Notes: generated from the sequence alone by a model not told the origin. DNA of 64,000 nt from Gerris lacustris (GCA_951217055.1 OX578282.1:28603157-28667156), one strand, 5' to 3'; shown: positions 21,681 through 33,924, counted from the first letter of the stretch. Translations and numbers: made by a program.

Positions 21681-24400
21681 TTTGATTGTATAAATTTAGG
21701 TAAAGGTTGTTTTATTCTGATTCTCGACATGATAGTTAATTACTCCTATTCTCTTTTATTATTATTTAAAGAGGGATTAATGATGATTTTTCTCTCATTA
21801 ATCAATAGAACAGAGTAAGATTTTGTAAAAGATTAAACAGAATATTAGGGCTAATGACTTGAAACTTGTATTTATAATTTTATGGTATATTAAAGAATGG
21901 TTCAAGTCACAGAGATACTTATATAATGAGATGAGCTGTATATTTAGGATATCCTTTACAAGTTGAGTAGTAAATAATAGTAGGATCTCGACTCAGACAT
22001 TATAATACGTTGAACATGTTGTGCCAAGTCCTAAAGGAGGTACGAAGTTACAAGCGTTTCGTCTTTACAACAACTCAGCAGCTAAAGTAAACAGTGGAAA
22101 ACTTAATACAAGTGGAGGAGACAGACAGGGGGGAGATTGAAGCCGTTCTGCGCATTTATGAGGTAGTGGGTCTGAGTAGGGGCTATATAACCTCGCTATA
22201 ACCCTCCACAACGCGCCGTAACCTTCCCTCCGTCTAGGGGCTCCTACCGTAATATCGCCTCGTTTTTACGGCTCCGCTAACTGCCTCCGAACCAGTAAAA
22301 AGTTATTGTCTTCGCCTCACATTTCCTTGGCTCTCTGATACACACGAGAACACCCGACAAGAAAAAACACATAACACTCCTTTAGTAGGGCCGAGAGGAA
22401 AGAGGGCAGCCCTTTTAGAAAATATTATGGGAATAGAAGGGGTCCCACATTGTGCCCTTTAGTTACTGCCTTGCCGACAGTATAACAGTATAAGGTTTTC
22501 CCACTCCGAACTCGTAACGATATTATTACTGAATATCGTTTCACCAATAAGCAAGGAGGTTTTTTAAGCGAAACAATAAACCTTCCTTTTTTTAAATAAC
22601 ATTAAATACCATCATCAACAATTTGTATTCCTGGAGCGGGGCGGCGCTTTAGCCCACATGCATTTAATGTACGATCCGTCTCCCGGTATTTTATATACCC
22701 CTCCCCCCGTTGAAAAACATAAAAATGAATGTCCCTTTTTTACTACCACGGTAACGAAAAACTATAGATATAACGGTTTTATATTACATAGCAACGATTG
22801 CAAACCTCTCGTAGAATCAAAATAAAAAAACAAACAGTAAAATATGAAGCCGAAATAACACGTTTACATTTTTAAACTAATAAAAAGCCCTTTTATAGAA
22901 GCAAACAGAATCAATGTCATTTCTATTCTTCCTTCCTTTTAAACTTAAACACAAGTATGTACATATTAACAACAAATACCGTTCAAACCCTAAATAAATA
23001 AAACAATAATAAACATGAAATGAAACAATTTTAGAAATGCTAACTTTTTGAAATTATTAATAGTTAATTCATGAATAAATTTTATCGTAAAATCATTCAA
23101 ACATTTTTGGTTATTTTGTTTAAAGCAAAAGAATCAGTCTCCTTGGTTGGAGTTATCACTAAAATCGAAATTTTCTTGATTAGACAGAACATTATGGCTT
23201 GAGGCGTAAAATAGTTAGGCTGTACTTTTCACTACAGTAAGACATTTCTTGTTAAGACAGAAGACATATTCCCCTAAATTCTAAGACAAGACCCATTTAA
23301 AGGACGTCTAACGTAGCTATGCCACTTCTGGAAAGAATGCTTCAAGCATTTTATATCCTTCAGTATATAGTCTTCAGAGGTAAACTTTCCTGTAACTTGT
23401 TAACCTCGAACATATTGCTAAAACAGCTTAATTCATTATTGAGACATAATTATGGTTTAGCAGTAATCATTCTTAATACTTATACGATTGCTCCTTATGC
23501 GGTGTAGAAGGCTTTAAGTGCTGATTCACCTGTCAAAAGTTCATTCGATAAATTTAGTTTTTTAAAATGCTGCTATGCTTGAAATTTAATCCTATTTTGG
23601 CCTGCAATATTACACAATTCAAATAGTGTTGATCGCAGAGGTTACAAAATCATAATTTATTTTAATTGTTAGTTGTTCTCATGTATTTTTTCTTGAGCTA
23701 ACTATAATTATATTAAAATGCAGTCCAATTAAGACACTAATATAGGAGCTACAATGTATGCAGAAGTACTAAAAGTTATGCATAGGTACTAAAAGAACTG
23801 GTTTAAAACAAGTATATTACTTCTAATCTTTACATAACAAAGTATGTGTATGAATAGTTATTTTATTAACATTTTTTATTATAAAATTTATGGACAAAAC
23901 GAGTAAAATTGAACTGAAAAATTATTTAATTTATTTGATTCAAACATTTGATAAGAACAGAAGAGACCTTTGATCATCAGGTTTTTTCCGATTAAAAAAA
24001 TACTAATTGAAACGTCCTTGGCGATTTATATGTATTTATTCACCTTGCTATTTATATGTTCTGTTCTATTTGCTTATTTAATTTCAAATGGCTTCATTTA
24101 TTTAACTTCATTTGTTTTTTTGTTTGTCTCCAAATCTTGTAACCTACATTTTACACACTACCTAGAAAGCTAAAACTTGCACATATTAGATATCAATGCA
24201 ATAATCAGTCAATAGTTAGATTTAGTCGAAATTTCTATTGAAAATAAGTTAAAATAATAAGAAAATCTATAAAAGCATGCATCAATTTTTTAAATTTAAT
24301 AGTTTTTAAGCAATACCTGTTTAGAATAGCAGTGTAAGCTTTTAGAATATTTTTAATAGCTGGAGACATAAAAGATTAATTTTGCTTACGAAGATAGGGA
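21681..24400. other. Unassigned stretch with a GC-richer island at 22040-22740
   Basis: 22040-22740 is CpG-rich compared with its surroundings (for example acaacgcgccgtaacc at 22208, cggggcggcgcttt at 22637) and is not matched by any repeat family in the window. It could be a promoter, an untranslated exon or an enhancer. No frame is convincing. A piece of the dispersed repeat seen at 10530 occurs at 24128-24175. The rest is AT-rich and unassigned. Confidence 0.4.
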
Positions 24401-25685
24401 AACGAAGAAGCGTCAGATATTCAAAGGGAGCTGTAGTTCCCCATTTGTTCGCACCAGGGGGAGGTAATCCTGACCTGGCCACGAAATTGTGAATAAAAAT
24501 AGAAAATTATTACCTATATAAACAGAAAATAATCTGATAGAGAGGTGAGGGGTGAAGTGTGGTGCTGTGGTGGTTGAGAAGCTGGATGCCAGCACTGATG
24601 AATAATACCGCATTTTATTCCCTGGATACCACGGTGAAGTAAAGGGTTCTTTTCTGGATACCAGTTGAGCCATATATCCAGCTGGATCCTGGATATCAAG
24701 GATTTATCCGGATAGACAAATAGTTTTAATTACTTTAAGATAAAATGGCTACTTCTCACATAAAGGGCTATCCTTACTTACACTTGTTATCTTCACACTG
24801 ACTTCCCCAGCTTCTGATCTTCCCTCCAAATTCGGGCAGTTAAATATTTAAATATTTGAAATTTGGGTCAGTTTTGCCAGCGGAGGAAGACCAAGACGTC
24901 TAAATAAAGACCTATATGGGCCCCTTCAGATAATAGCAGAACCGTCAGTGTGAATGAGCCTGGATATTCTGTAGAGCGGGTTTGGTATGTTGACGCAGGT
25001 AGAGGTGTCAAGGTGCTGCTGTAAAGCAGTTTTCAAGCGATCTTGAACACCATTCCTACCGCTTTATCTGAGGGCTAGGCTCTCCTAGCTACGCCAAGAA
25101 GAAAGAGTTGTAGTTAGAGTTGGATGTTTGAAGTTATAATTATAAAGACTTTTGAATAAAGAATTTAATAATATCGAATTAAAAAGGGTCGTTGAATGCT
25201 CAATGGCATCATACTCGCTTCGATTCCGATTCCCAGCTCCGTCTAGTTCTAGGTGATCTTTACTCGGTATTTACTCAGCAACAGGTATTCAATAAACAAG
25301 TCGTGTGTGCTGGTCAGTACACAGCGAGGGTCCGTAGGCAACACAGTATTGTTTAAGTAGTACCTATTGATGGTGCTGTTTAAAATTCCACAAATCCTAC
25401 TTTGAACTATTCTATGGGTATGATATTCTCAAAACACATAAAAAACTTCTGATAAAGTATTTTTGCCTGTGAACCAGACTAAAAATTTAAATTGTACATC
25501 GAAGAGTCCATAAAAAAAAAAAAAAAATGAAATTTTAAAAAAAGTGGTATCTTTACTTTTAGTCGAAGAATGTTCAGGAATTTTTCAGATTTTTTGAATT
25601 TTTTCATAAGTGATATAGAGGGGGGGGGGACACACACACACTTTTCACACCAATTTCAAACTCGCCTGCGCTCACCCTATCAAAG
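24401..25685. other. Unassigned stretch with local duplications
   Basis: 24620-24710 repeats ggatacca, ggatat and ggatcc motifs, as in a decayed tandem repeat. A CTCF-like word, gcaccagggggaggt, occurs at about 24451-24465. 25510-25535 is A-rich and 25619-25640 has a G run followed by (AC)n. No gene recognised. Confidence 0.4.
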
Positions 25686-25940
25686 CTTATAATAACATAA
25701 CTAAAAAAAATATATATATATTTTTGTAATCAGCTCGACGTACCCTTTCATATGGTACCCCACACGGTTTCCAAAATGTGTGGGTACGAACTTTTACACA
25801 TATTATCTGCAAAATTTTAAAGTGATAGGAAAAAAGGTGTAGCTGTGAGAGCAGGCGGCAGACGGACTGACGCACAGACAGACACACTCAGGAAAATATA
25901 AGGGTCCTTGGTTTTGCCTATGGACCCTAAAAATGGGTAG
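25686..25940. repeat. Fam-J dispersed repeat
   Basis: The segment with agacagacacactcagg, then gggtccttggttttgcctat and ggaccctaaaa, resembles 29250-29312 (agacaaacgcagggaat, gcgtcctcgatttgcctac, ggacactaaaa). The upstream part has alternating acgtaccctttcatatgg-type sequence. It is probably a non-autonomous element; its ends were not resolved. Confidence 0.5.
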
Positions 25941-27083
25941 GTGGTGAAGTGGGATACGTAAATACGGTTTATACGTATACGTTTTAAGAAGCGACATACT
26001 CCTGTGGCTCCACTGCATAATAGCTCATATAAGCCTTTGGGCAGATCTAAGCCGTCCACAAAATTTTACACCCCCATTTTTTTTTTTTTATTATTATTAA
26101 ATTAAGGTTCAAACGTTATTTGAATTGTTCAATGCTGATGAAATAAAGTGAGAAAATGAGTTATGAAGGTGGTATACACTAATTTTAAATTTGATAAATT
26201 AGCTACTGTGAACATGATAACTTCATTAAAATCTTAATTTTATCGAAGATAATTAATTGTAGACCAGGTTACAATATTCAACAAACGATTACACCGTCTC
26301 ATACCGATTTTTACATGTAATTAAATAATGTATTATGTCGAGATAATACAACGATCCGGCTCGAAGGACCAAAGAAAATGTACTAAAATTATGAATGACC
26401 GGAATTTATCGTTCAGTTACGAGGTGGTAAATTGATCGCTTATCCATCGCCTGTATTTATATACTCTGTAAATCAGTTTAGTCGATACTTTGTTACTCAA
26501 ACCAGTATATTAATAATGCATAGTTGTTATTATATTAACGTAGAGGGAACATTAATACTGTCTCGATAACTGGCACCGTTGGTAAAATAGGTAACTGTAG
26601 GACGGGCGGTAAATCAATTTAAATGATGTTAAAATCGTTAATTATATCAAGGTGAAATTATGGCTTACAAACAGTTAAATAAGGCTATCAATCTCTTCTC
26701 TCGAGTCGTATCTAATGCAAGGTTTAGAGGGCGTTATGTATCATCGCAGCGAGACCGTCCTTCCTAGAGCGAATGCAAGAGATAGTTGGAGGAGCGGAAC
26801 CCAGAGCCAAGTGATTATTATGATCTATAACACGAAGGGGGCATGTGTTACACACTTCCCTCTAGTCTACACAGGCGAATCTATTCCCTCCCACCCCCGC
26901 TAAAATGTCTCCCCTAAGTGTCATAAATAACCGGGAGGTTCCTCCGTGTGTTTGTAAACGGGAATTTTGGCATTGTTCCCGATTAGCTTTGTAGCCTCAG
27001 ACCGTACCAAGGACACGGAACCTCCTCACAAACGTTACGACACAAGCGCCATCTGTTATGTTATACACTGGACTATAAGGGGG

Positions 27084-27095
27084 ACGCATGCGCAC
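27084..27095. promoter_or_regulatory. NRF1-like palindromic site
   Basis: acgcatgcgcac closely matches the palindromic NRF1 (ewg in flies) consensus YGCGCAYGCGCR. Such sites are usually found at promoters of broadly expressed genes. The word is rare by composition in DNA this AT-rich. A single site is weak evidence. Confidence 0.35.
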
Positions 27096-27255
27096 AACAT
27101 AGGACGTAGAACCACCCTCCTCTTCATGTTACAACATGTTTATTGGTTTTGTCACATAATTATCTTGCGGGTTGCCTTCTCTTGTAAACCGATACAAGGG
27201 CTTGTCTGCTTGCCTCCGGGTGATATATTTGCGACGGGCTGCCCGTGTTACAGCT

Positions 27256-27271
27256 TAACCAGGGGGCAGCA
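27256..27271 (+). promoter_or_regulatory. CTCF-like binding site
   Basis: taaccagggggcagca follows the core of the animal CTCF consensus (CCASYAGRKGGCRS). It is embedded in the GC-richer island and not in a recognised repeat. If bound, it would mark an insulator or domain boundary. CTCF is found in most arthropods. Binding is inferred from sequence alone. Confidence 0.4.
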
Positions 27272-27806
27272 CCGGTCCCGTATTATACTCTCCCCAATAG
27301 ATAAATCGGGTGCATAACCCTTGCGACTCGGGCCACTTGATTTGTTGCCGCGTTCTATCGAGCAAGACTATTAATAATGGTAAATTACAGCTGATCACTG
27401 TTTTCAGTCTAATCTCCAATGTTGTTACTCTTAGTTTTCCTCAATTGTCGTTGCTATCCCAAGTATTTTACCTATATCAAATCGATTTCATGATAACTAA
27501 ATAATAATTAATGTACATATATATCAAACGAGACTATATAGTCAATCGCTATTAATTATAACAAAGAAGGAAGAATGGCTGAGTTATTCATTATTTTAGC
27601 TATAGAAACATTTTATATCGAATTACACAATCTACCATTAACATATTCTTTCAGAATACCACTACTAATACTACTACTCCTCTGGTCTTTCCTTTTATTT
27701 TAAGTCTTAAATGGAGTCAATTAATGTTTCTATTCTATTAATTATATCACTTAAGTGGCTTCCAGGTTGGCGAACACGAACAGGAAAGCGGCAGAGCATT
27801 GGTTTC

Positions 27807-27835
27807 TGCGCAGGCCCGGTCTGAGATGCGCAGGC
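27807..27835 (+). promoter_or_regulatory. Pair of NRF1 half-site-like repeats
   Basis: tgcgcaggc occurs at 27807-27815 and again at 27827-27835, 20 bp apart. A related tgcgcag lies at 28114-28120. The helical spacing of two turns and the CpG-rich setting suggest a promoter-proximal cluster. Nothing downstream can be identified as the gene it serves. Confidence 0.3.
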
Positions 27836-28358
27836 GCCAGATGTGCAAGCTAGGTTTGGTGGCCACTCGATTGTTTGGCGGATTTTTGACTCATCAGAAG
27901 GATGTCTTTCTGGTTGCGTAGAAAAACAACGAACCGAGCAGGCTCGAACCTTACGGTAATCTTCACTATTATACTACTTGAGAATTTAATAGTAAAGTGG
28001 GTTCATAGCAAACGTTTTTTACGCGCGTTTGGGCTATCCAGATAAAAATAGATTTATGAAGACGGAGATACGTTTTCCCTCCGTCCCCCCCCCCCCTTCC
28101 GTCCTTTTGCACTTGCGCAGTGTTCCGTTCAGGTTATAAACAAAGCCGAATATATAATTCAATTACAACACTAACTTTATAAAAGGATGGGTGGAAAATT
28201 AAAAAAAATGTAGGTATATTTAATATTTACTATGTAAATAGATGACTCGAAAAATGAAATAAAAAATATATAACCAAGAGGGAAAAGGACTAGATTTTTT
28301 AGGCTTTAGTTTTTTCGTCAAATAAATAAAATGTCAATTTGTCAAATAAATGATTTTT

Positions 28359-29184
28359 CCTACTAGCGGCAGCAAAATTACGCATTATTGAACTGTTTTT
28401 AGGCATGAAAGTTTAATTTCTCTGAGGTTTCAAGAAAACTTTACAATACGCAGCAAAATGCGATTTTGCTGCCTAGGCGGCAAAATCGTATTTTGCTGAG
28501 GATTTTTCCAGGCTAAGCCACGCCCACATTCCCCGCTACAAATAAATAGACAAACAACCTATTCTTTTATATTATCTTTAACCTAAATTATTTGAACAAT
28601 TTACCTTAAAAATATTACGAATTTATAAAAAAAGGTTTAAAAATACTTATTATAGATTATATTTATAAAATAGAATGGAGTAAAAAGATAAAAAAGAAAT
28701 AAAAATATTACAAAAAATGGTAGGTCTTAAAATAATCATATATAATTAAATTAGTGGCAACACTGCAGCTCGTCTATTATCATCATTTTGTTTTGTTTTT
28801 ACTGTATTTCTGTCAATTCATTTTTTATAATTGTAACATTTGATATTGTTGCTTGTTTTTTTTTTTAATTTGAATAGTTCAATAATAGTACTTGATAAGT
28901 AGGTATAAGTATTATAAAATTAACATTATTTATAGGAAACATTTTTCTGCCGCCAGTAGGAAAAATATTGTATGCAACAAGGCAGCAAAGGAAACATTTC
29001 TGCCTCATATTGATATATTGCCTGCCTCGGCTTCGCCTCGGCAGTCAATCGGATAAATTACCTGCCTCGGCTTCGCCTCGGCAGTTAATTTCCATAGCCT
29101 GACCTCGCCTCCGGCTCGGAGGCTAATTTAATCATTCGTCAGAAAAATTCCATTTTGCTGCCTAGTTACATAAATAACTATTAT
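28359..29184. mobile_element. Fam-H element, second well-preserved copy
   Basis: Same ends as 12487-13260: cctactagcggcagcaaaat at the left, ttttgctgcctagttac and ataaataactat at the right. The two copies align over nearly their full length with few substitutions. This one keeps an extra gcctaggcggcaaaatcg unit near 28471 and both cctcggcttcgcctcggcag units (about 29023-29043 and 29064-29084). Near-identity 16 kb apart indicates recent movement or gene conversion. Confidence 0.78.
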
Positions 29185-29189
29185 AGGGT

Positions 29190-29315
29190 CGTTCCTATAT
29201 TTTTCCTGCGTTGGTTTTTTTTTTAAATATTTGTGTTGCGGAGACCAGGTACGTTAACCACAGACAAACGCAGGGAATTGTAAGCGTCCTCGATTTGCCT
29301 ACGGACACTAAAATA
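29190..29315. repeat. Fam-J fragment
   Basis: Resembles 25850-25935 across the acaaacgcagggaattgtaa and gatttgcctacggacacta segments. It abuts the right end of the Fam-H copy. Confidence 0.45.
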
Positions 29316-29870
29316 ATTATACACATAATATATATTATTGTATTTAATTGAAAGTAAATAAATATTTTATTTATAAAATACCACATTTAGATGCATTTTA
29401 ATATAATTTAGACGATTTAATTTCATTGTAAGTCGTTATTTTGTAAATTTGTTCATTTTTGTCATCATGAGGAGGACATTTTATTTTGTTATACGCAAAA
29501 AGGAGATGCTTCTATAATGAAAAAAGTAAAGGTGTGGGGACAACATTGAAAGTGCAATAGTATAAGTTTTAATGCATAACCTAAATTAGCACATATTAAT
29601 TTAAATAATAAACGGATAAGATAAATAATTAAATGGATATCCTTATTAAATGAATAAATAAAATAAAGTTCATATCACAGAAAAATAAATAAACCAATTA
29701 CTTATTAAATAGTTTATATTTCTTCTGTCATAAAGATGATAAGATGTAAGTTTATAATTATTATTAAATTAAAATTAATGAATAAATGTAATATAAATAT
29801 ATTATTTTTATCTATGTACTAAATAACAAACTTAATTAAATAAAATGAAATCTTATAATCTTGAATTAAG

Positions 29871-29945
<75 letters not shown>

Positions 29946-30347
29946 ACGTAACCATTTTTATGAAACCTGTTAAATAAAAAAAATCAGATAAGAAATTCAA
30001 AAAATATATATTTATATATAAATATCCTAAGGCGAATTAATATTTAAAGTTCAAACTACAAAACCATAATCGTTAATATTTATTACACGTGACCTTTTTT
30101 TTTAAACTTAATTTATTTTATTAATTCCAATATCAAAGATGAAGTAATAAATAAATAGACATTAAAAAAAGGAGATAAGCATCTCGTTAAAATTGTGAGG
30201 TATTTAAAAAAAAAATCCAAACCATTTCCTCCTTGTATTTAAGAATAAAAAAGAGGTATTTAATAACAGGCTACTAATAATTATTTAAACATGATATTTA
30301 TTATTGGATATAAATATATATGTATTTGCTTTAAATTAATGTTCAAG

Positions 30348-30380
<33 letters not shown>

Positions 30381-30949
30381 TGTTACTTAATTTTGCTCAA
30401 TAATTTAAAATATTAAATGTATTTGCGAATGTAGAGTTTGTGATATTATATGGATGGACCAAATTCTGTGGACACTACAAAAAATAAATAATAACTGATT
30501 GAGGAGATAAAATAAAATCTTCTAATAAATAGTTAAATTTGTAATTAACTCGAATAGAGGAAAGAATCAAACTAAATAAAGAAGGCAGGAAAAAAGCAGG
30601 AATTTTATTAAATTAACTTAAGGAAAAGAAATTCTTACTAGTAAAGGGTTAAGGAAAGAAAAAAAGTTAAAAGAGAAATTATAGGGAAAGAGAAAAACCC
30701 TAATCAAAAGATAAAAAAAAAAAAAATATTAGAGAAAGAGTTAACAAGCAAACATCTAAAAATAAGAAGCAATCATACTTAAGGTTATTTACGTGCACCT
30801 TAGTTGGCCTAAATCGAAAAGAAACACTAAGAAAAATAGAAGTTGCTTTTGGTCGTCTGAGTGTCAAAGGATTTTTTCAAATTTTTGTAGTAATTTTACG
30901 CTTTTTAGATGAGGATTTTTTCCTTATTTCTCTAAGTGGATTAATAGCG
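29316..30949. other. Very AT-rich stretch with microsatellites
   Basis: Holds an (AT)n microsatellite at about 29876-29938, a T run of about 27 at 30348-30374 and a purine-rich stretch at 30560-30760. No gene recognised. Confidence 0.55.
29876..29938. repeat. (AT)n microsatellite
   Basis: About 31 uninterrupted AT dinucleotides. Confidence 0.95.
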
Positions 30950-32229
30950 ATAGTCCAGGAGATAAAAAAATGTCTGACTATCATCAAGCTAGAATTTTGT
31001 TTACAAGTTAATCTTTTAGTGCCTTTTAAGGATATGTGTTCGGCGAAGTTCGTCTGCGGGACATAACCTGGCAATTAGTACGGTGCAATTAGTCCAAAAA
31101 ATGGCCTAACCCTAACATCCAAAGTAAAAGTTTCCCTCCAACTTCAAGTTGTTCTATGCAGTCTACATATTGTTTGGTAAAAAGTTACACCATTTTGAGC
31201 GTCGGGTTTGGCGGGGAGGGGGGGGCAAAGTTGGTAAATTAGTAGTTTTACCCGTTTTTCTTAAATATTTAGAAAACTATGCGTTTTAGAGCAAAAAGAG
31301 CTATATACAAAAATAATCTACATTAAATTTTGAACAAAAATGGTCTAGTGCATAATCTTCCCAAAGTAAATGGTTCCAAAGTTACGGAGAGTGTAAAAAT
31401 AGACATTTTTCGTATTTTTTAGATTTTTGGCAAAAAAATGAAATTATCCCTAAGGGAACTAATTTTTTTTTACAGGTTTGAAAAAAATTGTAAAAGCAAA
31501 TTGCGATTTAGTGGCCGGTGGTATGTTAGTGATAAGCCCTTGAAGGAACGACAACCTCACCACCATCTCAAGGGGCGCTACATTTTAAGGGAAAAGAGGC
31601 TTCCACAGGCCTAGGCCATGTAAACCTGTGGTACGGAGAAACCCACTCTCAACTTTCTCTGGACTATGAATATCTTTCCAACATAAATGATTTTCAAATA
31701 TAATAATATTTTCTATGTGATAATTATGATATCTAATTGTATAATTTTTAATCTTAATATTTTTAAAACTGCAGCTTTTGAAAGGATTCATCAGTATTTA
31801 ATCCCCAAAGAATTTTCGTTCCCAAAAGAATGGTACTTTAGTTTAAGCAGTTCTTTAAGAACTGGTTGGAATTGGAATGACAACTGAGTTTTTATTTTTA
31901 AGGGAAGGAAGTAGTTGAGGTTGAGAGTAGAGATTGAAGGTGGAATAATATAATGTAGTATAGTAGTAGTGTGAGTGTGTGGGACAGGGGACCTTACCAT
32001 GTAAATGTGCAAGTCATTTTTATGCCCAGTCAGTATGTATATGTTTGAGTGTTCTATACTACAATGCTGTACATGTGAGAGTTTATTGCGCGCGTAAATA
32101 TCCACCACAATTATTTGAACTATTACTATTATAATATTCATATTTTACGATGTTGGTAGTATTCATACTACGGAAAGATTAAATTTTAATTTAAATCAAA
32201 TTATAATTATTATTAACTACGGGAAACAG

Positions 32230-32345
32230 ACAGAGAAAAATACATTCCAGCGCCGGGATTTGAACCACGGGCCTCTATATTGTAATATTGTAACTAAACA
32301 CATACACAAACACAACTCAGGCTAGCCCTAGCCAACTAGTCTCTT
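32230..32345 (-). repeat. tRNA-like segment (B box)
   Basis: On the minus strand ggcccgtggttcaaatcccg, followed by gcgctgg, is a strong T-arm and RNA polymerase III B box. A possible A box (tagttggctagggctagcct) lies about 55 bases upstream, separated by GT-rich sequence. The anticodon arm is not convincing. It is probably a tRNA-derived SINE head or pseudogene, carried inside the long-inverted-repeat element. Confidence 0.35.
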
Positions 32346-32522
32346 CCCCTTCTAATCCTAATATTAAAGAACTCCCCCAAAACAGTTCCTTTCCGATTGT
32401 CTTGTCACACAGTTCTCTATTGTTAACAGCTCTCGTGGATTGGTTCTAAGTTCTTACACTTACAATTTCCCTATTCCATATCTATTTTTTCTGATTTAAA
32501 TTTATTATTTCTATAATATCTT

Positions 32523-32523
<1 letters not shown>

Positions 32524-32589
<66 letters not shown>

Positions 32590-32601
32590 TTTTTTTTTTT
32601 A
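32524..32601. repeat. (AT)n microsatellite plus T run
   Basis: About 60 bp of AT dinucleotide followed by about 16 T residues, inside the loop of the long-inverted-repeat element. Confidence 0.95.
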
Positions 32602-33924
32602 AATTTATTTATTTAACTATATTATATAGTAATAATTTTATTTATTGTTTGATTTATTTTTTTATATAATACTTCAGAGTTCCATATCTATCTTTTCTGA
32701 TTTAAATTTATTATTTCTATATCTTGAAATTAGGAAATGTATATTTTATTTATATATACTTTCCATTAGCTGTATTCAGATACCGTTAAATGCGTTTGTG
32801 AGTATTATTTCTAGTGAAGTTGTGCTGCTATTTTTATTAGTGTTCGTCTTTAAAATACTGTCGAACTAAGTGGTTATCACTTTAAATTCATTTTTTTGCC
32901 AAAAATCTAAAAAATACGAAAAATGTCTTCTCCGTACCACAGGTTTACATGGCCTAGGCCTGTGGAAGCCTCTTTTCCCTTAAAAAGTAGCGCCCCTTGA
33001 GATGGTGGTGAGGTTGTCGTTCCTTCAAGGGCTTATCACTAACATACCACCGGCCACTAAATCGCAATTTGCTTTTACAATTTTTTTCAAACCTGTAAAA
33101 AAAAATTAGTTCCCTTAGGGATAATTTCATTTTTTTGCCAAAAATCTAAAAAATACGAAAAATGTCTATTTTTACACTCTCCGTAACTTTGGAACCATTT
33201 ACTTTGGGAAGATTATGCACTAGACCATTTTTGTTCAAAATTTAATGTAGATTATTTTTGTATATAGCTCTTTTTGCTCTAAAACGCATAGTTTTCTAAA
33301 TATTTAAGAAAAACGGGTAAAACTACTAATTTACCAACTTTGCCCCCCCCTCCCCGCCAAACCCGACGCTCAAAATGGTGTAACTTTTTACCAAACAATA
33401 TGTAGACTGCATAGAACAACTTGAAGTTGGAGGGAAACTTTTACTTTGGATGTTAGGGTTTTGGTCTAATTGCACCGTACTAAATAGGCATTTGCAAAAA
33501 ACAAACTAGTGGAGAGCGGCCATGTCTCGCCCTTTATGGTAAACAATGTGATTTTCATGATCCTGAATACAAAATTAGTTAGTAGACCGAAAATCAAGTC
33601 GATGTTAGTTATTCAAATATTGCTCCTAATCAAAGTGGTCACATATCAACTATCAAGTGACAAACTATCATCAACTTGATTTTCGACTGACTAATTTTGT
33701 ACTCAGGATCATGAAAATCACATTGTCCACCATAATTGGTGGGACATGGCGCTCTCCACCGATTTGTTTTTTCAAATGCCTATTGCAAAGCTATGACGAG
33801 CTTAGCCTACTAACATATCCTTAAAAGGCACCAAAAGATTAACTTGAACAGAAAATTTTAGCTTGATGTTAGACAAGTTTTTACACTCTATCTCCTGGAC
33901 TATAAGAATAAGATATTAGCTCAA

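Larger units (their letters stand above)
25941..28358. other. Repeat-poor region, candidate regulatory DNA
   Basis: This is one of the few long stretches without a recognised transposon. 26100-26700 is AT-rich but mixed in composition, with many TAAT/ATTA words and GATA-like words. 26700-27340 and 27760-28140 are GC-richer islands with CpG dinucleotides and several transcription-factor-like sites listed separately. A 116-codon plus frame at 26967-27317 has no recognisable domain and is not called. The segment may be part of a long intron or a gene's control region; no exon is convincing. A C run lies at about 28086-28097. Confidence 0.4.
31076..33482. mobile_element. 2.4-kb element with 555-565-bp terminal inverted repeats
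   Basis: The arms 31076-31640 and 32928-33482 are near-perfect inverted copies, starting tagtacggtgcaattag. The element is flanked by AAT (31073-31075 and 33483-33485). The sister Fam-A copy at 33776-33790 shows the empty site with a single AAT, so a 3-bp duplication is well supported. The 1.29-kb interior is AT-rich and has a (AT)n tract, a tRNA-like piece and no transposase. Short indels separate the arms: the left arm has extra bases (about 31097-31106, aaaatggcct) that are missing on the right. The inner edge of the right arm carries a duplicated 40-bp block (32888-32927 copies 33127-33166). Long arms and 3-bp duplication recall PIF/Harbinger-type or foldback elements, but the AAT target is not the usual TWA, so the superfamily is open. 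Confidence 0.85.
30950..33905. mobile_element. Fam-A TA-type MITE split by a younger insertion
   Basis: The left end tagtccaggagata (about 30954) and the right end tatctcctggacta (about 33890) are inverted copies flanked by TA, as in Tc1/mariner-type MITEs. Without the insertion the element is about 550 bp, two arms of about 240 bp around a short spacer (about 33605-33655). The two arms share, inversely, acatcaagctagaattttgt, ggtggagagcggccatg and ttcatgatcctgagtac. The left arm is interrupted at 31076 by the 2.4-kb long-inverted-repeat element. Further partial copies lie at 4205-4550 and 9901-10130. Confidence 0.75.

Noticed and set aside
22161..22185. let-7-like word tgaggtagt
   Set aside because: The match stops after nine bases, and no hairpin with a complementary arm is visible.
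26967..27317. 116-codon frame in the GC-richer island
   Set aside because: No recognisable domain, no splice or start context that stands out. The island alone is enough to explain a longer open frame.
31791..32141. 116-codon minus-strand frame inside the long-inverted-repeat element
   Set aside because: Considered as a possible transposase. No DDE/D spacing or helix-turn-helix seen, and the sequence is AT-rich and Ile/His-rich, as expected by chance.
31073..33485. TA target duplication (mariner type) for the long-inverted-repeat element
   Set aside because: Removing the element with a TA duplication does not restore the empty-site sequence seen in the sister Fam-A copy, whereas AAT does.
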